Shown piece by piece: positions 55,563 through 64,000 of a stretch of DNA of 64,000 nucleotides. Origin of the DNA: Paraglaciecola mesophila (GTDB lineage: Bacteria > Pseudomonadota > Gammaproteobacteria > Enterobacterales > Alteromonadaceae); the NCBI RefSeq assembly GCF_009906955.1, contig NZ_CP047656.1, forward strand, positions 1,691,501 through 1,755,500, in the 5' to 3' direction. Position 1 is the first letter of the stretch. Every line of letters begins with the position of its first letter. The notes beneath the pieces were generated by a model. It made no database searches, was not told the DNA's origin, and was given only the letters and a program-made list of their open reading frames with translations. Both the position numbers and the translations under genes were made by a program.

Positions 55563-56775
55563 TCACATCCTCTTGGGCGTTTAAAAAACTGATAAGAGGT
55601 GCCAATTGACCTTCCCACGAGTAGTCATGTTCAATAAGCTGCAAAGCGTCAATGCCAATTTGCCTAGCTAATTCATGGTTTGACGCTAACCGACAGACTT
55701 GCTCAACAAACTCTTTAGGCTCTGTAGCAATCAAAATATTCGTTTCAGGAATGCAATTAATCCCTTCCGCTCCCATTGGCGTAGAAACCACGGGAAGAGC
55801 ACACGAAAAAGCTTGGAGGACTTTATTTTGCACCCCTCTGGCCAATCGAAATGGCGCGATAAAAATATCAGCGGCCTGATAATAAGGCAGAATATCTTCA
55901 ACGAAACCCGTCACTTCAATTCCTTGAACCTGCGCCAAAGCTGACACATCTTTGACTGGATTCATCCCCGCAATCACGAACTTGGCTTGAGGAAAATGGA
56001 CAAGAATGGCCTGCCAGCAGTGTTCTACAAACCACAGCACCGCATCGACATTAGGCTTATAATCCATTACGCCTGTGAACAACAACACAGGTTGCGGATT
56101 TGGCTTTTTATTCACCGAAGGATAGAAACTCTTAGTATCTAAACCATTTCCAAGTACGTCGACATTATTGCAATCTAAGACTTTATCTTTGAATAAAGAG
56201 ACTTCAGCCTGTGCAATCAAATAACATTTATCGAAATACTCGGCAGTTTGTCGCTCAAACTGAGAAACTAATTGCTGCTCTCTGGCGTATATCCAAGACA
56301 TTGGAAAACGGCTGTTTTTTTGGTACTGGCCCCACTTATCCGAATCTACGTCCATAAAGTCCATGATCAAAATAGGCTTACGCTGTGTTTTGTTCAGAAC
56401 TTGGCTATTAAAAACATATTCGGCCATAGATGAGGCGGTGCACAGAATCGCGTCAACTTGATGCTCAATCAAGAACTTGTCGACTCCTTTTTGCAGCGAA
56501 TTGTCATAGAAATTTGCCACACTAAGGGGCTTGTTGAATAGAAAACCAGATAGCAATCTACGGTACTTTGATGACAACCGAAAAGGCCAAGTACTTTTGC
56601 AACATTTATCCTTTAGCGCTGCAAAATTTAACAGTTCTTCTTCTGAATCATATGGCGCAAACAAGTGGATCTTGTGTCCTAAGGAAGCAAGAGATTTCAC
56701 TTGATTGAAAGTCCTAATTTTTTCCCCTTTATTCGCTGGAAAAGGGACACGGTGGGCCAGAACAACAATATTCAT
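55546..56775 (-). CDS. TIGR03087-type XrtA-associated glycosyltransferase
   Basis: A 409-residue GT-B enzyme. The N-terminus VLAHRVPFPANKGEKIRTFNQVKSL is diagnostic for the PEP-CTERM/XrtA-associated sugar transferase family. The C-domain has LLFTGVMDYKPNVDAVLWFV, FVIAGMNPVKD and QNKVLQAFSCALPVVSTPMGAEGI. It is a marker that the leftward arm belongs to the same exosortase-A-type system as the rightward arm. Confidence 0.92.
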   Translation of the reverse strand: MNIVVLAHRVPFPANKGEKIRTFNQVKSLASLGHKIHLFAPYDSEEELLNFAALKDKCCKSTWPFRLSSKYRRLLSGFLFNKPLSVANFYDNSLQKGVDKFLIEHQVDAILCTASSMAEYVFNSQVLNKTQRKPILIMDFMDVDSDKWGQYQKNSRFPMSWIYAREQQLVSQFERQTAEYFDKCYLIAQAEVSLFKDKVLDCNNVDVLGNGLDTKSFYPSVNKKPNPQPVLLFTGVMDYKPNVDAVLWFVEHCWQAILVHFPQAKFVIAGMNPVKDVSALAQVQGIEVTGFVEDILPYYQAADIFIAPFRLARGVQNKVLQAFSCALPVVSTPMGAEGINCIPETNILIATEPKEFVEQVCRLASNHELARQIGIDALQLIEHDYSWEGQLAPLISFLNAQEDVNESDC

Positions 56776-56906
56776 ATTTAGTAAGTCTAACTTTTATTCT
56801 TGGTTGTCTGCGCTTATCACTGCAACAAACCTTCGTTTATGTGTCATTGTTTTTATACGAAATTTCACACAAAAACGCGTTAACTTCCGGCAAATTTTAT
56901 CTCACT

Positions 56907-57272
56907 TTATGCAAAAGAGCCTATGTGAGCGATGACTGCAGCTTCATATTTACTCAAGATAAAACTGCCAAGCTCAACTGTGTTACCTTGTGCAAAGTCG
57001 TACTTAACTATCTCAGAACTTTTCAAAGTTGAGTGCTCTTTATTTCTTTGCATAATATAGGCATAAGGATTCTGATCACATATTCTCATCCACGCGTTAT
57101 AAAAATCCGCATAGTGATAACGAGCAGTGGAACCTGAAGAGCTAATTGTGTCACTTACGTTTGAGTAAATCGTTTTTGCCTGTGCACTAGCGACAACAGG
57201 CAATGCCCCAGAAAAAAAACAGAACGCCCTTCTAAATGAGTCTACTTCTGTCAGTTGTTTTTGTGTCTTCAT
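56907..57272 (-). CDS. Small Tat-like exported protein, putative partner of the GMC enzyme
   Basis: A 121-residue protein. An N-terminal twin-arginine-like signal (SFRRAFCFFSGALPVVASA, RR at residues 14-15) ends near AQA at 30-32. The mature part (RYHYADFYNAWMRICDQNPYAYIMQ) is unrelated to any family I know. It overlaps the GMC oxidoreductase gene by 4 bp, so it is translated with it. Known FAD sugar dehydrogenases use a small Tat-bearing subunit to export the FAD subunit, and this could be a case. Confidence 0.65.
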   Translation of the reverse strand: MKTQKQLTEVDSFRRAFCFFSGALPVVASAQAKTIYSNVSDTISSSGSTARYHYADFYNAWMRICDQNPYAYIMQRNKEHSTLKSSEIVKYDFAQGNTVELGSFILSKYEAAVIAHIGSFA

Positions 57273-58861
57273 ACTGATGCCTCCTTAAGAAGATGCTCCG
57301 CTAATCGAATCGTTAAAGCTGCAATCGTCAATGTAGGAGGAACATGGCTCCCCGTAGGGAATACGGAGCTTCCTGCAATATAAAAGTTCTGCGTGTTGAA
57401 CACCTTTAAGTTTCGATCAACTACGCCGTTTTTTTCATTTTCGGCCATTCTCGTTGTTCCCATATGATGGTGACTGAAAAACAATTTATCGGTACGCAGG
57501 CGCTCTTCATACTCTCGCATAATCTTTAAGCGTCCTAATTTTAAACGACCTAATTCTTTGCCTAACACCTCGAGAGATCCCCACATTCGGGCAATATCGT
57601 CATCGTGCAATGTCCAATCAACCAATATTTTTTTCATACCCAGTTCATCAACTTCATCTGAAAGGTAGATTCTATTGTCATGTTTGGGTGTTTGCTCAAT
57701 CATAATAGGAAGGTCGTAGCCACCAAAGTCTTCAGAGTAATCAAATAGCTTATCCCCAAAGGCCTTTCTCGAAATAGCTTCTGTCACCATATCAATATCA
57801 GATAAAACGTTAACCACATGTTGACCAAAATTGTCTGGTAGTTCTTTATCGTCCCACGCGGTTCCAAGAACATGAAAAGACTCTATGCCCTCAGAAATAA
57901 CATAATGAGATGCAGGCGCGAGAGGAACGCGAATATTACTCAGCTCTTTAGACATCAATGCGTCTTCATTGATCTCAATAAATCCGTTGAGAAGCCGGTC
58001 ACCGACTTCCTTCCTCATTGTATAAAGCGACAATTTTTCCTTGTCTTCAGGGTATAGTTTTGCGGCTCGCAGCACAGGATGGTCCATAAAATACCGACCA
58101 ACACAGTCTGATGAATTACCAAGTAAGTTTTCATATTTTTCGTTGAATACCAGCATTAATCGCGCGTTTTCAATACCGCCTAGACATAATACGAACGTGT
58201 CAGCTGTAACGTTTTGCTTAACACCCGAATAGTTCGTAAAAACGATACTCTCTACTTCAGAAGAGTCTCGGTTAAATTCTAGGTCAATTAAATTGGCATT
58301 TTTAAAGATCGATACGTTACTCGCTTCCACGAGAGGAGCACCGTACTTTGCAAAAAAATGTACCGGCGGGATAGCTGCCTTTACGATGTTTGAATCAACC
58401 GCAGTAGAATCACGAAAAACGTCTGTTTGTTCTAGATTTTCTACCCAATACTTGGTCTCGTAGCCATCTGCACCCGTACCGCAATATTGCGCGGCACGTT
58501 TGTAAAACGGTTTAACGTCTTCGAAATTGATCGGCCAGCCACTATGCTTAATCCAAGATTTAGCTTTAAAGTCACTGGGCTTGAATTCTGAGGTGCTATT
58601 TTCCCAATGGTTACTCGAGCCCCCTAAAAACCGTAGTCTGTTGTATGTCGTATCTTCATACATCTTAGGCTTTTGAGATGGAGTGTAGAGAGTCTGTGAT
58701 TCCATAGTAAAGGTTTCATCTCCACCTTCAACAATACACACTGACTTTCCACTGGCTAATAATTCATTTGCTAGAGTGAGACCTGCCACGCCACCTCCAA
58801 GTATACAATACTGGAATTGGTACTCCTTTGTTTCCGACAGGGTATTTGCATCAATAATCAT
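57269..58861 (-). CDS. GMC family oxidoreductase
   Basis: A 530-residue FAD enzyme of the glucose-methanol-choline family. The FAD dinucleotide motif is CILGGGVAGLTLANELLASGKSVCIVEGG near the N-terminus; RFLGGSSNHWENST, FVLCLGGIENARLML, FFSHHHMGTTRMA and the C-terminal GSSVFPTGSHVPPTLTIAALTIRLAEHLL follow. No signal peptide is present. It overlaps the O-ligase stop by 1 bp and the small Tat-like gene by 4 bp. It may oxidise a sugar in the glycan pathway; substrate unknown. Confidence 0.87.
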   Translation of the reverse strand: MIIDANTLSETKEYQFQYCILGGGVAGLTLANELLASGKSVCIVEGGDETFTMESQTLYTPSQKPKMYEDTTYNRLRFLGGSSNHWENSTSEFKPSDFKAKSWIKHSGWPINFEDVKPFYKRAAQYCGTGADGYETKYWVENLEQTDVFRDSTAVDSNIVKAAIPPVHFFAKYGAPLVEASNVSIFKNANLIDLEFNRDSSEVESIVFTNYSGVKQNVTADTFVLCLGGIENARLMLVFNEKYENLLGNSSDCVGRYFMDHPVLRAAKLYPEDKEKLSLYTMRKEVGDRLLNGFIEINEDALMSKELSNIRVPLAPASHYVISEGIESFHVLGTAWDDKELPDNFGQHVVNVLSDIDMVTEAISRKAFGDKLFDYSEDFGGYDLPIMIEQTPKHDNRIYLSDEVDELGMKKILVDWTLHDDDIARMWGSLEVLGKELGRLKLGRLKIMREYEERLRTDKLFFSHHHMGTTRMAENEKNGVVDRNLKVFNTQNFYIAGSSVFPTGSHVPPTLTIAALTIRLAEHLLKEASV

Positions 58862-60213
58862 TATTTTCCTTTCTTCACTGAATTCGCTGTGGAGGTATAT
58901 GTATCAAATTGCGTGATGAGAATAGCCGTCAATCCCCACAGTAACCAAATAATATCGTTGTACGCCATCGCATAAAATGATGAACCAATAAAAAACACGA
59001 TAATGCTGACAATTAAAAAATTGGCAGCGCTCACAAAAAAGTAATCACTATCGCTTTGCTCAACTTTACTTTTAGCTAACTTTCTTATTTTAAATAGTTT
59101 TACGATGGACACTATGTACAACAATATCCAGCACAGTAAACCTAAATAGCCAATTTCAGATAAAACCTCAAAATGAGCACTATGTACAGTCCGGTAAAAA
59201 CCGTATTTGCCAAACGACCCATCATAGATGTTGTAATAAGTATTGTAACAACCGGGGCCGACTCCTAAAGGATTGTCCGCGGCCATATCTACTGCTATGT
59301 TCCAAAAATGCGGGCGAGATGCAGCTGAGCCATCTAACTCTTCCTCATCAGCAAATGCACTGGCTAATCTAGCTTCATAACCGTCAGGCAAGCCAACCAC
59401 AGATAACACAAGCACCCCTGCCACACCGAACAAAATAATATGTTTAAATTTCAGTAATTTTGACAAACTAAACCAGAGTGCTAAACCGATAAACATCGCT
59501 AGAGCAGAACCTCGCGAAAATAGAGTGATAACGTTATAAATAATGCCTAAACATACAAATGGGCCGCCGATTTTTATCATTTTCAAAGTCAATTCTTTAC
59601 GAACAATTTTTGGAAGATAACTTAACGCGTTTTTAGCGTAAGCCATGCGGATGACGAAAATGTTGAAAAATAGCAGCACAGCTGAGCCGAATGCAAAACC
59701 ATTGCTACCACTGAAAAGTCCTTTCATCGTCGCAGCGCCGTAATAGGTACCTCCCATACCGAGCATCCCCAACAATCCAGCTTTACCCGCATGGAATGCT
59801 AATGAAAAACCAACAATAGCCACTAACCAACAAAACCGTTGCTCCGTGTCAGTCACTCGAATGGTTAAAAGTACGGCAAACAAAAGAATACAAAACTGTT
59901 GAAAATACTCAGCTCTAAATCCAATAGGGTCACATGCTGAAACCACCTGAGTCAGCAATGTCAGCACTATATAAACAAGAAAAAACTTGCTAATAGTGTC
60001 TCTGAACCTAGGCCAAAGCCCCTGAATCAAACAAGGAATAACGAACAACACAATTGCGATCAATGGCAATTTCAGTGTATTGATATTCCCCCACACCCAA
60101 TCTTGAGGGCGAAAAATACCGAACCACCAATAACCTATAGCACCAGCAAATCGACTGGTCAGCGCAGCTAAAATAAACGACAGGGATACAAGTAAAACGA
60201 CGATGTCACGCAT
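58861..60213 (-). CDS. Putative O-ligase/polymerase, exosortase A-associated
   Basis: A 450-residue integral membrane protein with about 11-12 transmembrane segments, of the O-antigen ligase/Wzy superfamily. The N-terminus MRDIVVLLVSLSFILAAL with FGIFRPQDWVWGN fits the exosortase-A-associated O-ligase group. A periplasmic loop carries NPLGVGPGCYNTYYNIYD, then FYRTVHSAHFEVLSEIGYLGLL, the typical H-x6-E-like ligase loop. It may join the repeat unit to a protein or polymerise it. Confidence 0.9.
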   Translation of the reverse strand: MRDIVVLLVSLSFILAALTSRFAGAIGYWWFGIFRPQDWVWGNINTLKLPLIAIVLFVIPCLIQGLWPRFRDTISKFFLVYIVLTLLTQVVSACDPIGFRAEYFQQFCILLFAVLLTIRVTDTEQRFCWLVAIVGFSLAFHAGKAGLLGMLGMGGTYYGAATMKGLFSGSNGFAFGSAVLLFFNIFVIRMAYAKNALSYLPKIVRKELTLKMIKIGGPFVCLGIIYNVITLFSRGSALAMFIGLALWFSLSKLLKFKHIILFGVAGVLVLSVVGLPDGYEARLASAFADEEELDGSAASRPHFWNIAVDMAADNPLGVGPGCYNTYYNIYDGSFGKYGFYRTVHSAHFEVLSEIGYLGLLCWILLYIVSIVKLFKIRKLAKSKVEQSDSDYFFVSAANFLIVSIIVFFIGSSFYAMAYNDIIWLLWGLTAILITQFDTYTSTANSVKKGK

Positions 60214-60438
60214 GAAAGATTGCTTTTCTCAATTCAGTTGCTCACAAATGATTTCAACGACTTGACTCACAACTACTCAAACTTTCTCTTTCGAAGCGAG
60301 AAGTCAATTTGGTAGAGCGAAAATTGATGATTATAGTACCGCGATTTTTTACAAAAAACCGCTAAAAATCAACGCTAATATTGATACGTAAATATAACAT
60401 TCAGTAATTCAGACATTGCGTTCAAGTTCACTGACGTT

Positions 60439-61782
60439 CTACTTTTTTACCGCTCCTGTTAACTTGTAAACCAAAATCACTGGCGGCCTCAGGTATTTAT
60501 TAAGTTTATCCGCTCCAGGAAGAGAAAGATATAACATGCCTTTCTCCTCATCATATGCTCCACCACTGACCATAGCGCGTTTGTCTTTAAAAGGTGTGGG
60601 GAACTCTCCATAGCCGTAAGGGCGTACGTCATAGGGTTTAATTAGTCCTGATTTCACTTTCAAAAGCTGATTCACGTCCCAGAGCCAGTAATAACTTGAG
60701 TAATCAGTAGCAGAAAATGCGCAATAACCACCGCATAAACGTCCATCATCCTGTTTTATCTTGTAACCGACCCCAGTTTTATGCCCTCCAGATCTACCTA
60801 TTGTCATATAAGTGCTTGTACCAGGAATAATGAAACCGTAGCCCGCTCCAGACAAAAAAGTCCACAGCTGATTTTTACCATCGGCGTTTCTTAAAATATT
60901 ATCTGGGTAAATCTTCCCTGAGTATAGGGACTTATCATACAGCAGTTTTGATAACGGGAAATCTAGCAAGCCTGTAGCGACTACCTCTCCACTCTCCTGC
61001 TGAAGTATTGACGTTTGGGGTGTGAACACGAAAGCAGATGGTCCAACAGAGCGCCTACTAATTATCGATGCATTTGGCTGGGAGCCACTAATGTGCGTAC
61101 CTTCAAGCAGCTCCTGCCAGGCTAGAGGTACTTTTGATATCCAGCCTGCTGAATGCGCCGCACCATTCAATTGAAAAGGCCCTTTTATACTGGTGTTAGC
61201 CAAGTCACTGGCATTATTAAAAAAAATGGTGGTATCTGTTTCTTTTCCGCCGGCATCATACCAATCGATATAATTAACCATTAATCCATTATCTATCACC
61301 TCTAATCCCGTCACTCGAAAATGATTGCGGATCCCAGTATCCACACGTTTTGTGTTCTGAAAACGTGTAAATTGCTGGATGAGTTGATCAGCCACATTAA
61401 AGTCTTCAATGCTTGAACTGTTCACCAGATGTGGGATTTCAATCTCTGCTACAGCGGCATATTCAGGGTGCCCTATAATAAAAAGTGAGTGATTCTTTTT
61501 ATTGTAGGTAATGACGCCCCCAGAATAATTGAGCGAATTTCCTTTTTCGTTTTGAAAGAAACGCCCTGTTGTTCTAAAACCACCTCTGTATTCTAACTGC
61601 TCAATTTGAAAGAGTGGTAAATTATTCTCAGACACGCTCTTGACTGAGTTACGAGGTAGTTTCTGTTGCTCAATATTTCCGAGGTTCATCGCTGTCGGGC
61701 TCGCCAAACAACCAATAGAATTCAGCAAGGTCGCGAAACTGATTGATAATAAAATTGTGAATTCACATGTTTTTATTCGCAT
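60439..61782 (-). CDS. Secreted protein of unknown function
   Basis: A 447-residue protein with a signal peptide; the hydrophobic segment ends in SIGCLASPT, so a lipobox-like Cys is possible near residue 25. The body is beta-rich, with repeated segments such as LEYRGGFRTTGRFFQ, GGVITYNKKNHSLFIIGH and VSGGAYDEEKGMLYLSLPGAD, consistent with a propeller. I recognise no family. It is followed downstream by the O-ligase gene after 225 bp and could act on or bind the surface glycan. Confidence 0.7.
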   Translation of the reverse strand: MRIKTCEFTILLSISFATLLNSIGCLASPTAMNLGNIEQQKLPRNSVKSVSENNLPLFQIEQLEYRGGFRTTGRFFQNEKGNSLNYSGGVITYNKKNHSLFIIGHPEYAAVAEIEIPHLVNSSSIEDFNVADQLIQQFTRFQNTKRVDTGIRNHFRVTGLEVIDNGLMVNYIDWYDAGGKETDTTIFFNNASDLANTSIKGPFQLNGAAHSAGWISKVPLAWQELLEGTHISGSQPNASIISRRSVGPSAFVFTPQTSILQQESGEVVATGLLDFPLSKLLYDKSLYSGKIYPDNILRNADGKNQLWTFLSGAGYGFIIPGTSTYMTIGRSGGHKTGVGYKIKQDDGRLCGGYCAFSATDYSSYYWLWDVNQLLKVKSGLIKPYDVRPYGYGEFPTPFKDKRAMVSGGAYDEEKGMLYLSLPGADKLNKYLRPPVILVYKLTGAVKK

Positions 61783-61894
61783 CTAGCCATCCATACTAAG
61801 TATTTAATGCTTTGATACTATCATTACTTGGATGAATTTATCGCCACTTCTGACTGCACTGTAAATTGACTGTCATTTCAAATATTAAACAACG

Positions 61895-62617
61895 TCAACT
61901 AGCTAGCCATCGTTTGAAAAGCCCTTTTTTCGGGTTCAAATACTCAGAAAGCATGAAACGATTCTGAAGGATAACTGTATCTTTTCGGACGCTATTTTCT
62001 CGATAGTTCCATTCTGGTGGAAGAACACATAATCTTAATGTTGAGTTGTATACCAAATATCTGAAAATTCCTTGATCATGGGGATGACTGAACTTGTCTT
62101 CCAAATAAAGTTCGGCCCATTGCGACAGCAGCGCCCTTACCTCTGGTGAGTTTCGGTATAAAATAAGATCGCAATTTAATTCAGGAAACGCGACGGGGAT
62201 TTCTGGGATAGGTGTGTTACCGAGTTCTGTATTAATTCTTACTGGAGCATGCGCTGCTGCGATATCAAAGTGGTCTAAAATATCCGGAAGCTGTGTAACA
62301 TCAGTTTTCAATGCGTACGTATCAGCGCCTAACAAAAGTACATGGTCCTCTTTCATTTGTTGCATTACTGCATGCTTTACTATCATCTGCCCATTTAAAT
62401 GAACTCGATCTTTTAGGTGTTCAGGAACAAAGAACTTGTAAGGAATCACCTCGTCGAATTCACAATCAGGTATTGGGTGTGCATAGTCAGTGTAAAGATA
62501 ATACTTCGCATTAGGTAAGTACTTTTTAAAGCTTTTTGCCGAAGCGTTAGCTTCTTTAACATAAAAGCCATCTCTATGGTGTGAATTGATATATAAAACG
62601 GCAAGAGATTTAGTCAT
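61895..62617 (-). CDS. GT-A-like protein, possible glycosyltransferase
   Basis: A 240-residue soluble protein with a nucleotide-diphospho-sugar transferase-like fold: SLAVLYINSHHRDGFYVKEA, a QMIVKHAVMQQM helix, DHVLLLGADTYALKTD with a GAD/DT-type acidic motif, and HPHDQGIFRYLVYNS recalling the C-terminal DQ motif of GT8/GT77-like enzymes. The specific family is unclear. First gene of the leftward arm, divergent from the beta-helix gene. Confidence 0.65.
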   Translation of the reverse strand: MTKSLAVLYINSHHRDGFYVKEANASAKSFKKYLPNAKYYLYTDYAHPIPDCEFDEVIPYKFFVPEHLKDRVHLNGQMIVKHAVMQQMKEDHVLLLGADTYALKTDVTQLPDILDHFDIAAAHAPVRINTELGNTPIPEIPVAFPELNCDLILYRNSPEVRALLSQWAELYLEDKFSHPHDQGIFRYLVYNSTLRLCVLPPEWNYRENSVRKDTVILQNRFMLSEYLNPKKGLFKRWLAS

Positions 62618-62797
62618 ATTAACTCCATGTTATTTTGAAATTCGTAGCATCCATTTACTCGAAATATGTTTAACAACTGCAATTTCTTACTATAAGCTAA
62701 CAATCTTATTGAACATCATAGATTGGTATTTTTATTGAGCCGCATGGCTAAAGGTAGCAATTAATCTAAAAATGTAAACGAGATATAGACAAGAAAC

Positions 62798-63883
62798 ATG
62801 AAAAAACCATTAAAAATATCCAGAATAACCATGGGGACCCTATGCTTCAGTGTATTTCTTGCTATTTCTCAAATGACCTTGGCCCAAACGCCACCAAGCA
62901 ACAGAAGCGTAATCCAAGTCAGTGATATTTACTCTTTTTATCAAGCGATAAATCAAGCGAATAAGTCCGGTATGACTGATATAAAGTTGGCGCCAGGCAG
63001 CTATAAAATATCAAAGACAGTGGTAATAACTGCCCCCAACATTAGATTGATTGGCAATCCACAAGACCCGTCCTCTACACGCCTTATTGGTCACGGCATG
63101 CGCAATAGAAGCGCAGTTGAAAATATTCTTAACGTCAATGCTAAGCATTTTACATTAGATGGAATTAAGCTCTCTGATGCGGGAAATCATTTAATTCAAA
63201 TATCTGGTGAACGTGACGCAGACTTTCCCGTCCTTAAAAATTGTATATTACAAGACAGCTATGAACAATTGGTGAAAGTTTCGTCTGGAGGCAATTCAAA
63301 AAAAGCCAGTGATTACGGAGTCGTAGATAATTGTGAATTTAAATACACAAACAAAGTTGGTCCCAATTATTATATAGGTGGTCTAGATGCCCACGGTGCT
63401 AAGGGCTGGGTGGTTGCAAACAGTATTTTCCGAAATATAGCCAGCCCGGACAAACGAGTAGCTGAATTTGCAATACACTTTTGGAATGGCGCTAAAAGCA
63501 ATACGGTTGAAAACAATATCATCATCAACTGCGATCGCGGTATCGGGTTTGGCCTACAAGGTAGGCCTGCTGAAGGTGGGGCTATAGTTAATAACCTAAT
63601 CGTTCATCAAGTCACTGATAATCCCAGCTCTGATGTTGGAATAATTTTAGAACAGACTCCCAATACGCAAGTGCTCGACAACCGAATTTATTTGGCTCAC
63701 AACTACCCCAACGCGATTGAGTACAGGTTTAAAGAAACTAGTAATGTGGTCATCATGGATAACGTGACAAACAAACCTATACAAAAGCGGAGTAATGCTC
63801 AGGCTTCCTTATTCAATAATGCAGTCAAAAAAAGCTTATCGGATATAGTTACAAGCGATGAGCTTTCAATCATCAATCAGTAA
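62798..63883 (+). CDS. Secreted right-handed parallel beta-helix protein
   Basis: A 361-residue exported protein with a Sec signal peptide (residues about 1-30, cleavage near TLAQT). The body has the repeated rungs of a right-handed parallel beta helix, for example SDIYSFYQAINQANKSGMTDIKLAPGSYKISKTVVI, HFTLDGIKLSD, HFWNGAKSNTVENNIIINC and NTQVLDNRIYL. This fold is common in polysaccharide lyases and in chondroitinase-B/alginate-lyase-like proteins. Catalytic residues cannot be assigned confidently. Confidence 0.8.
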   Translation: MKKPLKISRITMGTLCFSVFLAISQMTLAQTPPSNRSVIQVSDIYSFYQAINQANKSGMTDIKLAPGSYKISKTVVITAPNIRLIGNPQDPSSTRLIGHGMRNRSAVENILNVNAKHFTLDGIKLSDAGNHLIQISGERDADFPVLKNCILQDSYEQLVKVSSGGNSKKASDYGVVDNCEFKYTNKVGPNYYIGGLDAHGAKGWVVANSIFRNIASPDKRVAEFAIHFWNGAKSNTVENNIIINCDRGIGFGLQGRPAEGGAIVNNLIVHQVTDNPSSDVGIILEQTPNTQVLDNRIYLAHNYPNAIEYRFKETSNVVIMDNVTNKPIQKRSNAQASLFNNAVKKSLSDIVTSDELSIINQ

Positions 63884-64000
63884 CAGTTGGAATAGCCTGA
63901 GAGGCTTTCTCTCGAACTCGCTTTCGGATATGTTCAACGTAATCATTAACGTATTTGTTAACCACCAGTGAAACAAGGATAGTTAAACCTAACCCGAGTA
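63873..64000 (-). CDS. Partial C-terminus of a membrane protein
   Basis: A minus-strand frame is open from the right edge to a TGA at 63873-63875. It encodes at least 41 C-terminal residues: a hydrophobic segment (LGLGLTILVSLVVN) followed by a basic, charged tail (EHIRKRVREKA, ending VTD). This looks like a last transmembrane helix plus cytoplasmic tail. It overlaps the 3' end of the convergent beta-helix gene by 11 bp. The family cannot be told from this fragment. Confidence 0.5.
   Translation of the reverse strand, partial: LGLGLTILVSLVVNKYVNDYVEHIRKRVREKASQAIPTVTD

Noticed and set aside
26052..63883. PEP-CTERM substrate proteins
   Set aside because: I looked for a C-terminal Pro-Glu-Pro, hydrophobic helix and basic tail in the exported proteins here and found none.

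Overview
The window looks like chromosome of a marine gammaproteobacterium of the Alteromonadales, most likely an Alteromonadaceae member such as Paraglaciecola, Glaciecola or Alteromonas. This rests on gene order (queA-tgt-yajC-secD-secF beside suhB), the yjfIJKLMC-type stress operon, a paired aceA/glcB glyoxylate shunt, and a large exosortase-A (XrtA/PEP-CTERM)-type polysaccharide locus with sulfotransferases. The species assignment is inference.

Layout. (1) 1-8.2 kb, housekeeping: a partial lipoprotein, a YaeR-like VOC protein, suhB, then a leftward queA-tgt-yajC-secD-secF operon, and a small DUF6471-like protein. A possible small RNA lies at about 7.66-7.74 kb. (2) 8.3-13.6 kb, a rightward yjfI-yjfJ-[K+ channel]-yjfK-yjfL-yjfM-yjfC operon, a PspA-like envelope-stress module. 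(3) 13.6-16.6 kb: a rhomboid protease, a VC0807-like membrane protein and an alkaline phosphatase, with a degenerate copy of a dispersed intergenic repeat. (4) 17.1-22.2 kb: isocitrate lyase, a LysR regulator and malate synthase G. (5) 22.2-25.9 kb, a leftward cassette: secreted trypsin-like protease, Tat-signal protein of unknown function, PqqD-like chaperone, HprK-related kinase and nucleotidyltransferase. The last three match the HPr-rel-A system, and I consider this the most interesting undescribed unit here. (6) 26.0-63 kb, a polysaccharide/exosortase-associated region. A rightward arm (26.0-48.0 kb) holds UDP-glucuronate epimerase, DUF218, patatin, an exosortase-associated acyltransferase, a VAO-type flavoenzyme, PrsT, two FemAB-like proteins, a PcRGLX-like protein, several glycosyltransferases, a deacetylase, an amidotransferase and a sulfotransferase. 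A converging leftward arm (62.6-48.1 kb) holds a GT-A-like protein, a secreted unknown, an O-ligase, a GMC oxidoreductase with a small Tat-like partner, a TIGR03087-type glycosyltransferase, an acetyltransferase, a flippase, more glycosyltransferases and a second sulfotransferase. A secreted beta-helix protein and a partial membrane protein close the window.

Together, region 6 could build, modify (amidation, acylation, deacetylation, sulfation, oxidation), flip and ligate a surface glycan, probably linked to an exosortase protein-anchoring system. The exosortase itself, the initiating sugar transferase and the polysaccharide export proteins are not visible here and may lie beyond the right edge. 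Two copies of an intergenic repeat (about 15.1 and 29.8 kb, the second with a perfect 20-bp terminal inverted repeat) are the only mobile-like sequences seen. I found no CRISPR array, rRNA, tRNA or prophage.
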